The notes beneath the pieces were generated by a model. The model was given only the letters and a program-made list of their open reading frames with translations. It searched no databases and was not told the origin of the DNA. This document shows positions 1 through 6,072 of a stretch of 8,233 nucleotides of DNA, piece after piece. The stretch spans positions 1 to 8,233 of the forward strand of contig JACQFG010000228.1 of the NCBI GenBank assembly GCA_016200155.1, written 5' to 3'. The number at the start of each line of letters is the position of its first letter. The stretch's first letter is position 1. The translations under genes and the position numbers were made by a program. The DNA is from Planctomycetota bacterium. Lineage in GTDB: Bacteria; Planctomycetota; Planctomycetia; Gemmatales; Gemmataceae.

Positions 1-983
1 GCGGCTTCGCGCGTCGACTCGAAAAGCAGCGCATCATTGATGCGCTTCGGCAAACCGGGCCCGCTATAGACGAGGCCGCTGTCGACTTGCACCAGGTCGG
101 CGCCGGCCGCGCGCAGGGCGAGCGCGTCGGCCGGCTCGTGAACGCCGCCCGCTGCGATCAGAAATAAACCCCTCCCATGTCGCTCCCGCAAGTGGCGCAC
201 CTGCGCAAGCGCCGGCCAGCGCGCCGGCCCGCCGATCAACCGGCCGCCCGTCTCCGCACGCACGCTTCCGTCGATGAGCAACCCGCTCACCCCGGCCTGC
301 AACGCCGCGTCGACATAGCCGGCTGTGGTCTGCGCGTCGGTTCCCGCAGGCACACAAAGGACCAGGGGCCGGCTCGCTTCCCGCGCGGCGCCCACGACCT
401 TCTTGATCAAGTCGTTCCATGGCTCCATCGGCCCAGCTTCCGCGATGGCCGGCGCCAGCGCTTCCAGCGAAAAGAGATGAACACTAGGCCCCAGCGCGCG
501 AATCAACTTGACGCAATCGTCAGCCGACTGAACGCCCAGACGCGCAATCACGGGCAGTCCCAGGCTGAACGCCTCGGCCAAGCGCGGCGCGGCTTCGGCC
601 AGACTCAACGTCGCCGGCGGATCAGGCAGCCAGATCGCTTCCTGTTCGACGCGCCGCTCGAGCCGCTGACCGGGAATATGCCCATCGATCGTAATCGGCC
701 CGACCTCGAGAAACCCGACGCCGAAGCGCGCCAGTGCGGGCAAGGCGATCGCGGCCGAGTCGAGGTGCGGTCCCAACCCGACCACCGTCGGAAACTCGAC
801 GCCGGCGTACGTGCAGCAAAGCCGCGCATCCGCCTTCATGTGTCCCATGAAGTCGATGATCGCTCCACCCAGCGGCAAGCGCGCCAGCCGGCCCATGAAC
901 CCCAACGCGAAATCGCGCGCAGCCGTTGCCGACAGCCGAAACAATAGCGGCTGCGACACCGTCCGATAGAACCAGTCGGGCAT
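1..983 (-). CDS. Dihydroorotate dehydrogenase class-2-like protein, divergent, 3' end outside window
   Basis: The first 327 residues are visible, with no in-frame stop before the window edge. The N-terminus (MPDWFYRTVSQPLLFRL) resembles the membrane-associating helix of quinone-type (class 2) dihydroorotate dehydrogenases, the pyrimidine enzymes that oxidise dihydroorotate with FMN. The barrel's second half is well kept: ETGG at 244-247, the FMN-phosphate glycines in LIAAGGV at 275-281, and GADLVQV with SGLVYSGPGLPKRI at 294-315. Key family motifs are altered. The AGxDK(N/D)G lysine motif reads GLGPHLDS (69-76). The INRxGFNN substrate motif is absent near 117-126. The N-I/V-SSPNTPG active-site loop is replaced by HLFSLEALAP (169-178). 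The VKIAPD lysine motif reads LVLCVPAG (207-214). The start ATG at 983-981 follows a strong GGGAGG at 996-991. The ORF already extends past the usual class-2 C-terminus. Fold membership is fairly sure. Activity as a true PyrD is doubtful; it may be a paralogue with another flavin role or none. Confidence 0.8.
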   Translation of the reverse strand, partial: MPDWFYRTVSQPLLFRLSATAARDFALGFMGRLARLPLGGAIIDFMGHMKADARLCCTYAGVEFPTVVGLGPHLDSAAIALPALARFGVGFLEVGPITIDGHIPGQRLERRVEQEAIWLPDPPATLSLAEAAPRLAEAFSLGLPVIARLGVQSADDCVKLIRALGPSVHLFSLEALAPAIAEAGPMEPWNDLIKKVVGAAREASRPLVLCVPAGTDAQTTAGYVDAALQAGVSGLLIDGSVRAETGGRLIGGPARWPALAQVRHLRERHGRGLFLIAAGGVHEPADALALRAAGADLVQVDSGLVYSGPGLPKRINDALLFESTREA

Positions 984-990
984 TGATTCC

Positions 991-996
991 CCTCCC
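991..996 (-). promoter_or_regulatory. Ribosome binding site fixing the start of the dehydrogenase-like gene
   Basis: Read on the minus strand, GGGAGG lies seven bases before the ATG at 983. It is close to the consensus Shine-Dalgarno sequence. It decides the start over upstream in-frame possibilities and gives an N-terminus that matches class-2 dihydroorotate dehydrogenases. Confidence 0.75.
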
Positions 997-1117
997 GTCC
1001 GAACGCAACCGTGCATCCCGTGGATTGTTAACGCCGACACGGATTTTCGCGGAAGTTTTCGCGAATGCAAGCGCAATCAGCCCGCGCCGCCAAAGTGGTC
1101 GGCCTGCTCGTTTACGG

Positions 1118-1123
1118 TACAAT
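1118..1123 (+). promoter_or_regulatory. Possible -10 box for the M28 peptidase gene
   Basis: TACAAT stands about 46 bases before the chosen peptidase start, which would give a 5' leader of roughly 40 bases. The position expected for a -35 box (around 1095-1101, GTGGTCG) is a poor match, so this is a weak call made from the -10 hexamer alone. It lies in the 186-base gap between two divergent genes, where promoters for both are expected. Confidence 0.3.
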
Positions 1124-1169
1124 CTTGATGTTCAGCAACCAAGAGCGTCGCAGGAAACGGAGTGCTCCC

Positions 1170-2783
1170 ATGATAACCTTCTCTCGATACGTCGTTCTCA
1201 TCGCACTGTGCGGCACGATCGCCGGCGTGCCTTGCCCAAGGCTCCATCCCGACGAACCCAAGTCCGGCAGTTTCACGATCTCCCTCGATCGCATCCGTGC
1301 CGACTTGAAATATCTCGCCAGCGATGAGTTGCAAGGCCGGGGCATCGGCAGCCGTGGCGAGGATCTGTCGATCGACTACATCGCCAAGCAATTCGAGAAA
1401 GCGAAGCTCAAGCCCGCCGGCGACAAGGGGACATTCTTTCAAGCCGTCCCGCTCGTCATGGTCACGACGCAGCCGACGGCAACCCTGTCGTTCACCAAGA
1501 ATGGCCAGACGACGGCGTTCAAGATCGAGGACGAATTCGCGGGCGTCAGCAAGTCGCAGCAAGCGGAGGACTTCGACGCCGAGGCGATCTTCGTGGGGCA
1601 CGGCATCACCGCGCCGGAGTTCGACTGGGACGATTACAAAGGGATCGACGTGAAGGACAAGGTCGTCGTCTGCTTCACGAACGAGCCGCCGTCCGACGAT
1701 CCGAAGTTCTTCGCCGGCAAGGCGCTCACCTACTATGGCCGATGGTCCTATAAGTACGAGGAGGCGACGCGGCGCGGCGCCAAGGCGGTCCTCATCATCC
1801 ACACCAACGAGACCGCGGGCTATCCGTACTCCGTCGTCAAGAAGCTCAAGGGCGCCCAGATCGTCCGCGAGCCAAACACGCACGCCCTCGCCTTCGCCGG
1901 CTGGCTGTCGCAACGCGCCGGCGACAAGTTGCTCGCCTCGGTCGGCCTGACCGTCGATGAAGCCCTCAAGAAAGCCGACAGCAAAGGCTTCAAGGCGATC
2001 CCGCTCGGCGTGCGCATCAAGGGGCACATCCCCACCGTCGAAGGCAGCGACCCCAAGCTCAAGTCGGAAGCCGTCATCTTCTCGGCGCACTGGGACCATC
2101 TCGGCGTCGGCAAGGCGGCCCCCGGATCCGACAACATCTACAACGGCGCATTGGATAACGCCAGCGGCTGCGCCATCCTCCTCGAAATGGCGAGGCTCTG
2201 GGCGAGTCAGAACCCGAAGCCGAAACGCTCGGCCATCTTCTTCGCCGCGACCGCCGAGGAGAGCGGCCTGCTCGGCGCCTACTATTATGCTGCCCACCCG
2301 TCGATCCCGCTCGGCAAGACGGCGCTCAATCTCAACTTCGACTGCGTCCTGCCGTTGGGTGTCCCCGAATCTGTGGTCGTCAGCGGCGCGGAGCGAACCA
2401 CCGCCTGGCCGATGGTGCAGGACATTGCCCGCAAACACAAGCTCGACATCGAGCCCGACAAGAACGCCCACCTCGGCTTCTATTACCGCTCCGACCACTT
2501 CGCCCTCGCGCGCGGCGGCGTCCCCGCCTTCTCCGTCTTCCCCGGCGAAAAAGTCAGAGGCAAACCCGCCGACTTCGCCGACAAGGCCATGAAGGAATAC
2601 ATCGCCAAGTTCTACCACACCCCCGCCGACGAATACCGCGACGACTGGGACTTTTCCGGCTACCCCGCGCTGATGCGTTTCGCCTTCGACGTGGCCCGCG
2701 AATCCGCCAACGCGAAGAGTTTGCCGACGTGGACGGAGGGGGACGAGTTTCGCAAGGTGAGGGAGAAGAGCGGCGTGAAATAG
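1170..2783 (+). CDS. Secreted M28 family zinc aminopeptidase with PA domain
   Basis: This 537-residue protein is a probable exported exopeptidase that removes N-terminal amino acids using a two-zinc centre. Residues 1-22 look like a signal peptide: an arginine at 6 followed by the hydrophobic run YVVLIALCGTIAGV. No clear lipobox is present. A protease-associated (PA) domain spans roughly 138-280, beginning EAIFVGHGITAP. The M28 catalytic domain spans about 300-510 and all expected metal and catalytic residues can be read: H307 and D309 in SAHWDHLG, bridging D329 in GALDNASG, the Glu pair E363-E364 in ATAEESG, D391 in LNFDCV, and H443 in YRSDHFA. The ATG at 1170 is chosen over an upstream in-frame start at 1065 because it gives the signal peptide and has GGAG seven bases before it. 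The gene diverges from the dehydrogenase-like gene and converges on the antitoxin-like gene 28 bases downstream. Its natural substrate cannot be told. Confidence 0.94.
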   Translation: MITFSRYVVLIALCGTIAGVPCPRLHPDEPKSGSFTISLDRIRADLKYLASDELQGRGIGSRGEDLSIDYIAKQFEKAKLKPAGDKGTFFQAVPLVMVTTQPTATLSFTKNGQTTAFKIEDEFAGVSKSQQAEDFDAEAIFVGHGITAPEFDWDDYKGIDVKDKVVVCFTNEPPSDDPKFFAGKALTYYGRWSYKYEEATRRGAKAVLIIHTNETAGYPYSVVKKLKGAQIVREPNTHALAFAGWLSQRAGDKLLASVGLTVDEALKKADSKGFKAIPLGVRIKGHIPTVEGSDPKLKSEAVIFSAHWDHLGVGKAAPGSDNIYNGALDNASGCAILLEMARLWASQNPKPKRSAIFFAATAEESGLLGAYYYAAHPSIPLGKTALNLNFDCVLPLGVPESVVVSGAERTTAWPMVQDIARKHKLDIEPDKNAHLGFYYRSDHFALARGGVPAFSVFPGEKVRGKPADFADKAMKEYIAKFYHTPADEYRDDWDFSGYPALMRFAFDVARESANAKSLPTWTEGDEFRKVREKSGVK

Positions 2784-2811
2784 CAGAGTAATCGGCGGCG
2801 TGAGAAAAGCG

Positions 2812-3033
2812 TTACGCCTCGGCCAGGGTCGCTTCAATCTCCTGCCACTCGGCGGGGTCGTTCAAGGGGGCCGTCAATGCATTCATGTCGCTTGACCATT
2901 GGTCGCCGTCAGCGATTCCATTCATCAAATCGGCCTCCTGCGCATCCACGACGACTTCTCGGCCATCCGTCCAAGCGTCCGGCAACGGTTCGAGCGGCTG
3001 GATCATTCCATTTTTTACGACAGCGCGGATCAT
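2812..3033 (-). CDS. Small antitoxin-like protein (DUF104-like), orphan
   Basis: This is a 73-residue acidic protein. Its first half, MIRAVVKNGMIQPLEPLPD followed by GREVVVDA (24-31), resembles the short beta-stranded N-terminus of DUF104/AF2212-type antitoxins (pattern: A-V-(Y/V)-(E/K)-(N/D)-G-x-(I/F)-x-P-L-x-x-L). The second half (residues 32-73) is acidic and probably helical. Such antitoxins normally bind a PIN-domain or similar toxin encoded just downstream. Here the downstream neighbour is the convergent peptidase and no partner is present, so the gene looks orphaned. The ATG at 3033 is preferred over one at 3051 because GAGGAG lies eight bases before it, between the two candidates. The C-terminus ends soon after EIEATLAEA, without the basic tail I would expect in related planctomycete proteins; that expectation is from memory. 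It could equally be an unrelated small protein. Confidence 0.55.
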   Translation of the reverse strand: MIRAVVKNGMIQPLEPLPDAWTDGREVVVDAQEADLMNGIADGDQWSSDMNALTAPLNDPAEWQEIEATLAEA

Positions 3034-3187
3034 AGTGCCGGCTCCTCGCATGAAAGGCACGAACTCATTTTTATCTTACCCGCGGCCGGGTTCTTGGAAA
3101 AGAGCACGTCAATGTGCCAATCGGCCGGCGGCCGCGTGGCTTCTCCAAGCCGCTTGGGCCAGATTCCAGAACTCCTGAAATACTATA

Positions 3188-3215
3188 TTGACTCCATACG
3201 GCATTGCCGTACAAT
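3188..3215 (+). promoter_or_regulatory. Near-consensus sigma70-type promoter of the HigBA-type operon
   Basis: The -35 box TTGACT (3188-3193) and the -10 box TACAAT (3210-3215) are each five of six matches to consensus and are separated by 16 bases. A transcription start about seven bases beyond the -10 box would fall at or near 3222, which is the GTG that best fits as the toxin start. The spacer contains the palindrome listed separately. Confidence 0.7.
3197..3211 (+). promoter_or_regulatory. Palindromic operator between the -35 and -10 boxes
   Basis: TACGGC ATT GCCGTA is a perfect inverted repeat with 6-base arms and a 3-base centre. It fills most of the promoter spacer and overlaps the first two bases of the -10 box. 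It is the obvious binding site for the helix-turn-helix antitoxin encoded second in the operon, whose binding would exclude RNA polymerase. Autoregulation by the antitoxin is known for HigBA-type systems; its use at this site is inferred. Confidence 0.65.
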
Positions 3216-3221
3216 TCATTA

Positions 3222-3536
3222 GTGTTCACCTTCGTCGAAACCAAGCTCTTTACGCGTCTCGTTCAATACTATCTGACCGACGATGAGTATCGAGAGCTTC
3301 AGAGTTTTCTGATCGATTCTTCCGAGGCTGGGGATGTGATTCCTGGTTCGGGAGGGGTGCGAAAGCTCCGATGGCGTGCCGAAGGCCGAGGAAAGCGTGG
3401 CGGCTATCGTGTGATTTATTTTTCAAGATTGGCGGAAGATGAGATCTGGTTCATTACCATCTACCCGAAGAATGTCGCGGACGAGATCCCTGCCGATGTT
3501 CTGAAGAAAATTCGAAAAGAGATCGAGAATGAATAA
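3222..3536 (+). CDS. higB: RelE/HigB-type toxin of a type II toxin-antitoxin system
   Basis: Read from GTG 3222, the product is 104 residues. It fits the RelE/ParE superfamily, HigB branch: ribosome-associated or free mRNA endonucleases that slow growth when not bound by antitoxin. Family features include the start VFTFVETKLFTRLV, DDEYRELQSFL (20-30), and the core stretch GDVIPGSGGVRKLRW (37-51). The basic strand-loop RGKRGGYRVIYF (56-67) contributes the substrate-contact positives, and the terminal strand with helix is WFITIYPK then ADEIPADVLKKI. A TTG at 3204 would add six residues, but neither start has a Shine-Dalgarno sequence. GTG 3222 is chosen because it matches the usual family N-terminus and sits at the predicted transcription start. 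The stop overlaps the antitoxin start by eight bases, giving toxin-first order as in higBA. The family is confident; the precise subfamily is less so. Confidence 0.88.
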   Translation: MFTFVETKLFTRLVQYYLTDDEYRELQSFLIDSSEAGDVIPGSGGVRKLRWRAEGRGKRGGYRVIYFSRLAEDEIWFITIYPKNVADEIPADVLKKIRKEIENE

Positions 3537-3798
3537 GAAACGAAACATCGGGGCTGAAATCCTGCAAGGCTTGCGCGAACTCAAGCGCTGCGAGCATGGC
3601 CGAGTGACTACGGTTCCGAACGTTTCGACCATCCGCGAAACGACCGGGCTGTCGCAAGCGCATTTCGCCAAGCTGCTCGGCGTCTCGGTGCGAACTCTGC
3701 AAGACTGGGAGCAAGGCCGCCGTGCGCCATCGGGAGCAGCGCGGACGCTGCTCTTGATTGCGGCGAAGAACCCGCAGGCGTTGCTGGAGGTGGCGTAA
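3529..3798 (+). CDS. higA: HigA-type antitoxin, XRE-family helix-turn-helix
   Basis: This 89-residue DNA-binding antitoxin should neutralise the preceding toxin and repress the shared promoter. The helix-turn-helix lies at about 41-63: LSQAHFAKLLGVSVRTLQDW followed by EQGRRAPSGAARTLL, the typical XRE pattern with the recognition helix in VSVRTLQDWEQG. Residues 1-30 (MNKKRNIGAEILQGLRELKR and on) are a helical extension likely to contact the toxin. The ATG lies inside the toxin's last codons (8-base overlap), so translation is probably coupled to the toxin, and no good independent ribosome site is visible. The operon ends here; the next gene is convergent. The pairing with a RelE-like toxin and the overlap make the assignment strong. 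Confidence 0.9.
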   Translation: MNKKRNIGAEILQGLRELKRCEHGRVTTVPNVSTIRETTGLSQAHFAKLLGVSVRTLQDWEQGRRAPSGAARTLLLIAAKNPQALLEVA

Positions 3799-3859
3799 GC
3801 CGATACTACTGATCGCGAGGAGAGTTTGCAGGTGATTGCCGAAATCCCGAAATTTGGGA

Positions 3860-4207
3860 TCAGAGGTCCTTGGGTCCGGCGACCTCGTTGCCGCAACTTG
3901 GGCAGAGGTAATAATACGAAGGGCGGCGTATTGGCAATGGTTTTCCGCTAAAAAGGGCTTCAAAGAAATCTCGCTGTCGGCGCTTGGGAGTTATCTGGCG
4001 ATCGCACTTCTCACAAAAACCTGACGCCAGTTTTTCTCGGTATTCCCTCTCAAGCTGCGCAACCCTGACCTTGATGTAGAGTGCTAGCGCAACCTGCATG
4101 TTTCCAAGGGATTCGCTGAACGCTCTTCCCCATGCCGAGGGCGCGAAGTTCTTTTCACCAACTTCGCGGGTCGCAATCTCATACCATTGATCTTCTCGTG
4201 ATGGCAT
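3860..4207 (-). CDS. Hypothetical protein with C-terminal double-CxxC zinc-ribbon-like motif
   Basis: This 115-residue protein is not one I recognise. Residues 1-60 look helical with a charged stretch (VRVAQLEREYREKL, 48-61). Two CxxC knuckles follow: FCEKC (C65, C68) and LCPSC (C102, C105). The second is set in YYYLCPSCGNEV, which is typical of zinc ribbons that bind one structural zinc. The 33 residues between the knuckles include a basic run (PKRRQRDFF). The ATG at 4207 is preceded on the minus strand by AAAGGA about ten bases away, a plausible ribosome site, and the coding strand shows coherent protein features unlike the overlapping plus-strand frames. It converges with the antitoxin gene 61 bases away. 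A nucleic-acid-binding or protein-scaffold role is possible but not shown. Confidence 0.6.
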   Translation of the reverse strand: MPSREDQWYEIATREVGEKNFAPSAWGRAFSESLGNMQVALALYIKVRVAQLEREYREKLASGFCEKCDRQITPKRRQRDFFEALFSGKPLPIRRPSYYYLCPSCGNEVAGPKDL

Positions 4208-4463
4208 TTGCGGATTTTCCTTTCGCCGTCGGCTGACGACATCGCTCGCCGGACCACGCAGGCTAACCGTTCGCCCGTATTTGTGTATGCCGTCGTGCTG
4301 CCCACTATGACGCCGCGATCGCCTCCTCCTTCACCTTCGTTGGCACCGCAACCCTGTCTCCGTCGTCAATTCGGATCGCTAGTTGTCGTCATGTCAAGGT
4401 CGGTAGTTCGTCCATTCGTCCAAAAACGGGCGTGTGTGCGTGGATGAATGGGATGATCTCTGC

Positions 4464-5240
4464 TCATCGCTGCGACGCTGCCGCCGCTTCCTCCTTCACG
4501 CGCGTCGGCACCAACCGCAGACCGCCGGCTCCCGCTTGCTCGCCCGCTTTGCCGGCTTCGTGGTACTCCGCGTCCTGGTTCACTTCCCACAGGTCGAACA
4601 CCTGCGCGCCGGCGACGATGTTCTTCGCGCACAGCATGGCCGTCATCATCGCGTGGTCCTGGTTGTTGTACTTGTGCATGCCGTTGCGCCCGACCAGGTG
4701 CAGGTTCGGGTAGTTCTTGTCAAGCTCTGCGCGGACCGTGTTCACGTGCTTGGCGTAATCGTCGTCGTACACCGGGTACGCCTTCGGTTGACGCACCACC
4801 GTGCCATCGACGATGTCTTCCGGCTTCGCGATGCCGATCTTGGCGAGTTCGCGCTTGGCTTGCTCGATCAGGTCGGCGTCGCTGGAGGTCCACAGGCCGT
4901 CGCCTTCGAAGCAGAAGTATTCCAGGCCATAGCAGGTCATCGACGGGTCGGCGACCATCTCGGGGGACCAGCTCTTGAAGTTCTGGATGCGGCCCACCTG
5001 CACGCTCGGATCGTGGATGTAGATCCAGTTGTCGTCGAAGGCGTTGCGATCCTTCAAGATGAGCACGACCGTGAGGAAGTCGCGATACTTCAGCGAATCG
5101 GCGGCCTTGATGACGTGCTCGGGCATCTTCGGCGTGATGCCGTTGACGAGCTGTTTCATCGGGGCCGACGAGATGACGTGGCGCGATTCGACGGAGTGCT
5201 TGTTGCCTTCCTTATCCTGATAGGTGGTGGTCAGAGCTTT
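4464..5240 (-). pseudogene. C-terminal half of a frameshifted FAD-dependent oxidoreductase
   Basis: This reading frame continues the protein begun at 5995, in a different frame. It encodes about 258 residues from KALTTTYQDKEG to the TGA at 4464-4466. It carries the middle substrate-side domain (ISSAPMKQLVNGI, DNWIYIHDPSVQVGRIQNF, YGLEYFCFEGD) and the C-terminal FAD-binding motif NLHLVGRNGMHKYNNQDHAM, typical of the UDP-galactopyranose mutase and protoporphyrinogen oxidase group. After that motif comes a helix (MTAMLCAKNIV) and a short charged, alanine-rich tail (KEEAAAASQR). On its own it lacks the Rossmann fold and should not bind FAD. No ribosome site or natural start was seen at the junction, so it is best read as the second part of one broken gene. 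The break could be a real mutation or a one-base assembly error. Confidence 0.82.
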
Positions 5241-5995
5241 TCGTCGGCGTCGTAATGGCAGGCGACGACCTTCATGCCCATCTCGATTTCGCCGCCCATG
5301 GCCTTGATCTTGTCGGCGGCGGCGTCCCACATCATGCCGGGGCCGCGGCGCGGATAGCGGAAGGTGTCGATCAGCGTCTTGATGACCTTGCTCTTGTCGG
5401 CCCCCGCTTGCGGCGCAGCAGGTTTGAACAGGGCGTTCCAGACGGCCGACCACAAAGACAAACCCTTGATGCGCTGGGCGGCCCAGTCGGCGCTGATCTC
5501 CTTGCAGCTCATGCCCCAGACTTTTTCGGTGTAGGTCTTGAAGAAGATGTTGAACAGCCGGCTGCCGAACTGGTTCGACACCCACTCCTCGAAGTTCTTC
5601 GGGTTCTTGTGCGGCCAAACCTTCGCCCAGAAGTACGATATCATGCAGCGCGTCGATTCGAAGATGCCGAGCTTGCGCAGCGCCTCGCCGGCCTTGAGCG
5701 GATAGCTGAAGAACGCATCGCGATAGAAGATTCGGCTCGAGCGCGGCCGATCGAGCATGTCGTCGGGGAGCAGCTCGGTCCAGAGGTCCTCGACTTCCTT
5801 CGACTTGGAGAAGAAGCGATGGCCACCGATGTCGAAGTGATAGCCCTTGTACTTGGCGGTACGCGCGATGCCGCCGACGTAGGTGGGATCGGCTTCGAGT
5901 ATGGTGACCGGCACGTTCTCCTTGGAGAGGAGGTAGCCGGCGGTGAGTCCCGCGGGGCCGGCGCCGATGATGGCAACGTTGTTGGGATGCGTCAT
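5231..5995 (-). CDS. N-terminal half of FAD/NAD(P)-binding oxidoreductase (UDP-galactopyranose mutase/HemY-like), truncated by frameshift
   Basis: The frame encodes 254 residues and stops at TGA 5233-5231, in the middle of a family whose members are usually near 500 residues. The Rossmann dinucleotide-binding motif is at 7-19 (VAIIGAGPAGLTA, GxGxxG), with the ribose-binding acidic residue in TILEAD (31-36). The second FAD contact region GGIARTAKYKGYHFDIGGHRFF follows at 41-62. FFKTYTEKVWGMSCKEI (151-167) resembles the conserved segment of UDP-galactopyranose mutase-like flavoproteins. The start ATG at 5995 has AAGGA about eight bases upstream on the minus strand. The gene lies 42 bases downstream of the membrane protein gene, so one operon is likely. 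Adding one A to the run at 5238-5241 joins it to the next half as DEKALTTTY, giving about 510 residues. The substrate is unknown; protoporphyrinogen, carotenoid-type and sugar-nucleotide substrates all occur in related families. A cytoplasmic role in envelope sugar metabolism is inferred from the neighbour. Confidence 0.87.
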   Translation of the reverse strand: MTHPNNVAIIGAGPAGLTAGYLLSKENVPVTILEADPTYVGGIARTAKYKGYHFDIGGHRFFSKSKEVEDLWTELLPDDMLDRPRSSRIFYRDAFFSYPLKAGEALRKLGIFESTRCMISYFWAKVWPHKNPKNFEEWVSNQFGSRLFNIFFKTYTEKVWGMSCKEISADWAAQRIKGLSLWSAVWNALFKPAAPQAGADKSKVIKTLIDTFRYPRRGPGMMWDAAADKIKAMGGEIEMGMKVVACHYDADEKL

Positions 5996-6026
5996 GGGGA
6001 AGTTCCTTTCGTGGATTACCGTTTTG

Positions 6027-6040
6027 TCGTTTATCGTTTA
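6027..6040 (-). repeat. Tandem 7-base repeat at the end of the membrane protein gene
   Basis: On the minus strand TAAACGA occurs twice in a row. The first copy starts with the TAA stop codon of the membrane protein gene and overlaps the left arm of the palindrome. A looser ACAAAACGG follows. It is short, and its significance is uncertain. Confidence 0.5.
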
Positions 6041-6072
6041 GCGCTCGCGTGGCGCCGTGCGAGCGCTAAACG
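6035..6072. repeat. Long palindrome at the 3' end of the membrane protein gene
   Basis: The 14-base arms CGTTTAGCGCTCGC (6035-6048) and GCGAGCGCTAAACG (6059-6072) are perfectly complementary, around a 10-base loop GTGGCGCCGT. The transcript would form a very stable hairpin covering the stop codon and the last 10 codons of the membrane protein. No U-run follows on the minus strand, so it is not a standard intrinsic terminator. It may be a dispersed REP-like element, an mRNA-stabilising or attenuating hairpin between two operon genes, or a weak terminator. Confidence 0.7.

Noticed and set aside
177..947. A 256-codon plus-strand frame opposite the dehydrogenase-like gene
   Set aside because: Its translation is arginine- and glutamine-rich without family features; the minus strand clearly encodes a flavoprotein with a strong ribosome site.
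1043..1066. Repeated TTTTCGCG motif with TTCGCG/CGCGAA inverted symmetry in the divergent gap
   Set aside because: It is short and not placed against a convincing promoter, so I could not support an operator call.
2797..2818. GGCGT...ACGCC as a bidirectional terminator between the peptidase and antitoxin-like genes
   Set aside because: It has short arms, a 12-base loop and no T-tract, and it overlaps the antitoxin-like stop codon; chance is likely in GC-rich sequence.
1077..2837. A 586-codon open frame on the minus strand opposite the M28 peptidase
   Set aside because: It is an antisense shadow of a GC-rich gene. Its translation is low-complexity (rich in G, V, R, E) with no motif, while the plus strand has a signal peptide and every M28 metal ligand.
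3843..3861. Inverted repeat ATCCC-GAAATTT-GGGAT between the antitoxin and the zinc-ribbon gene as a terminator
   Set aside because: It has only 5-base arms, an AT-rich loop and no T-run on either strand, so it is too weak to call as a terminator.
4208..4447. A 79-codon plus-strand frame in the gap before the oxidoreductase gene
   Set aside because: It has no ribosome site and no domain, its product is proline/serine/arginine-rich and low-complexity, and it covers the upstream region of the zinc-ribbon gene.
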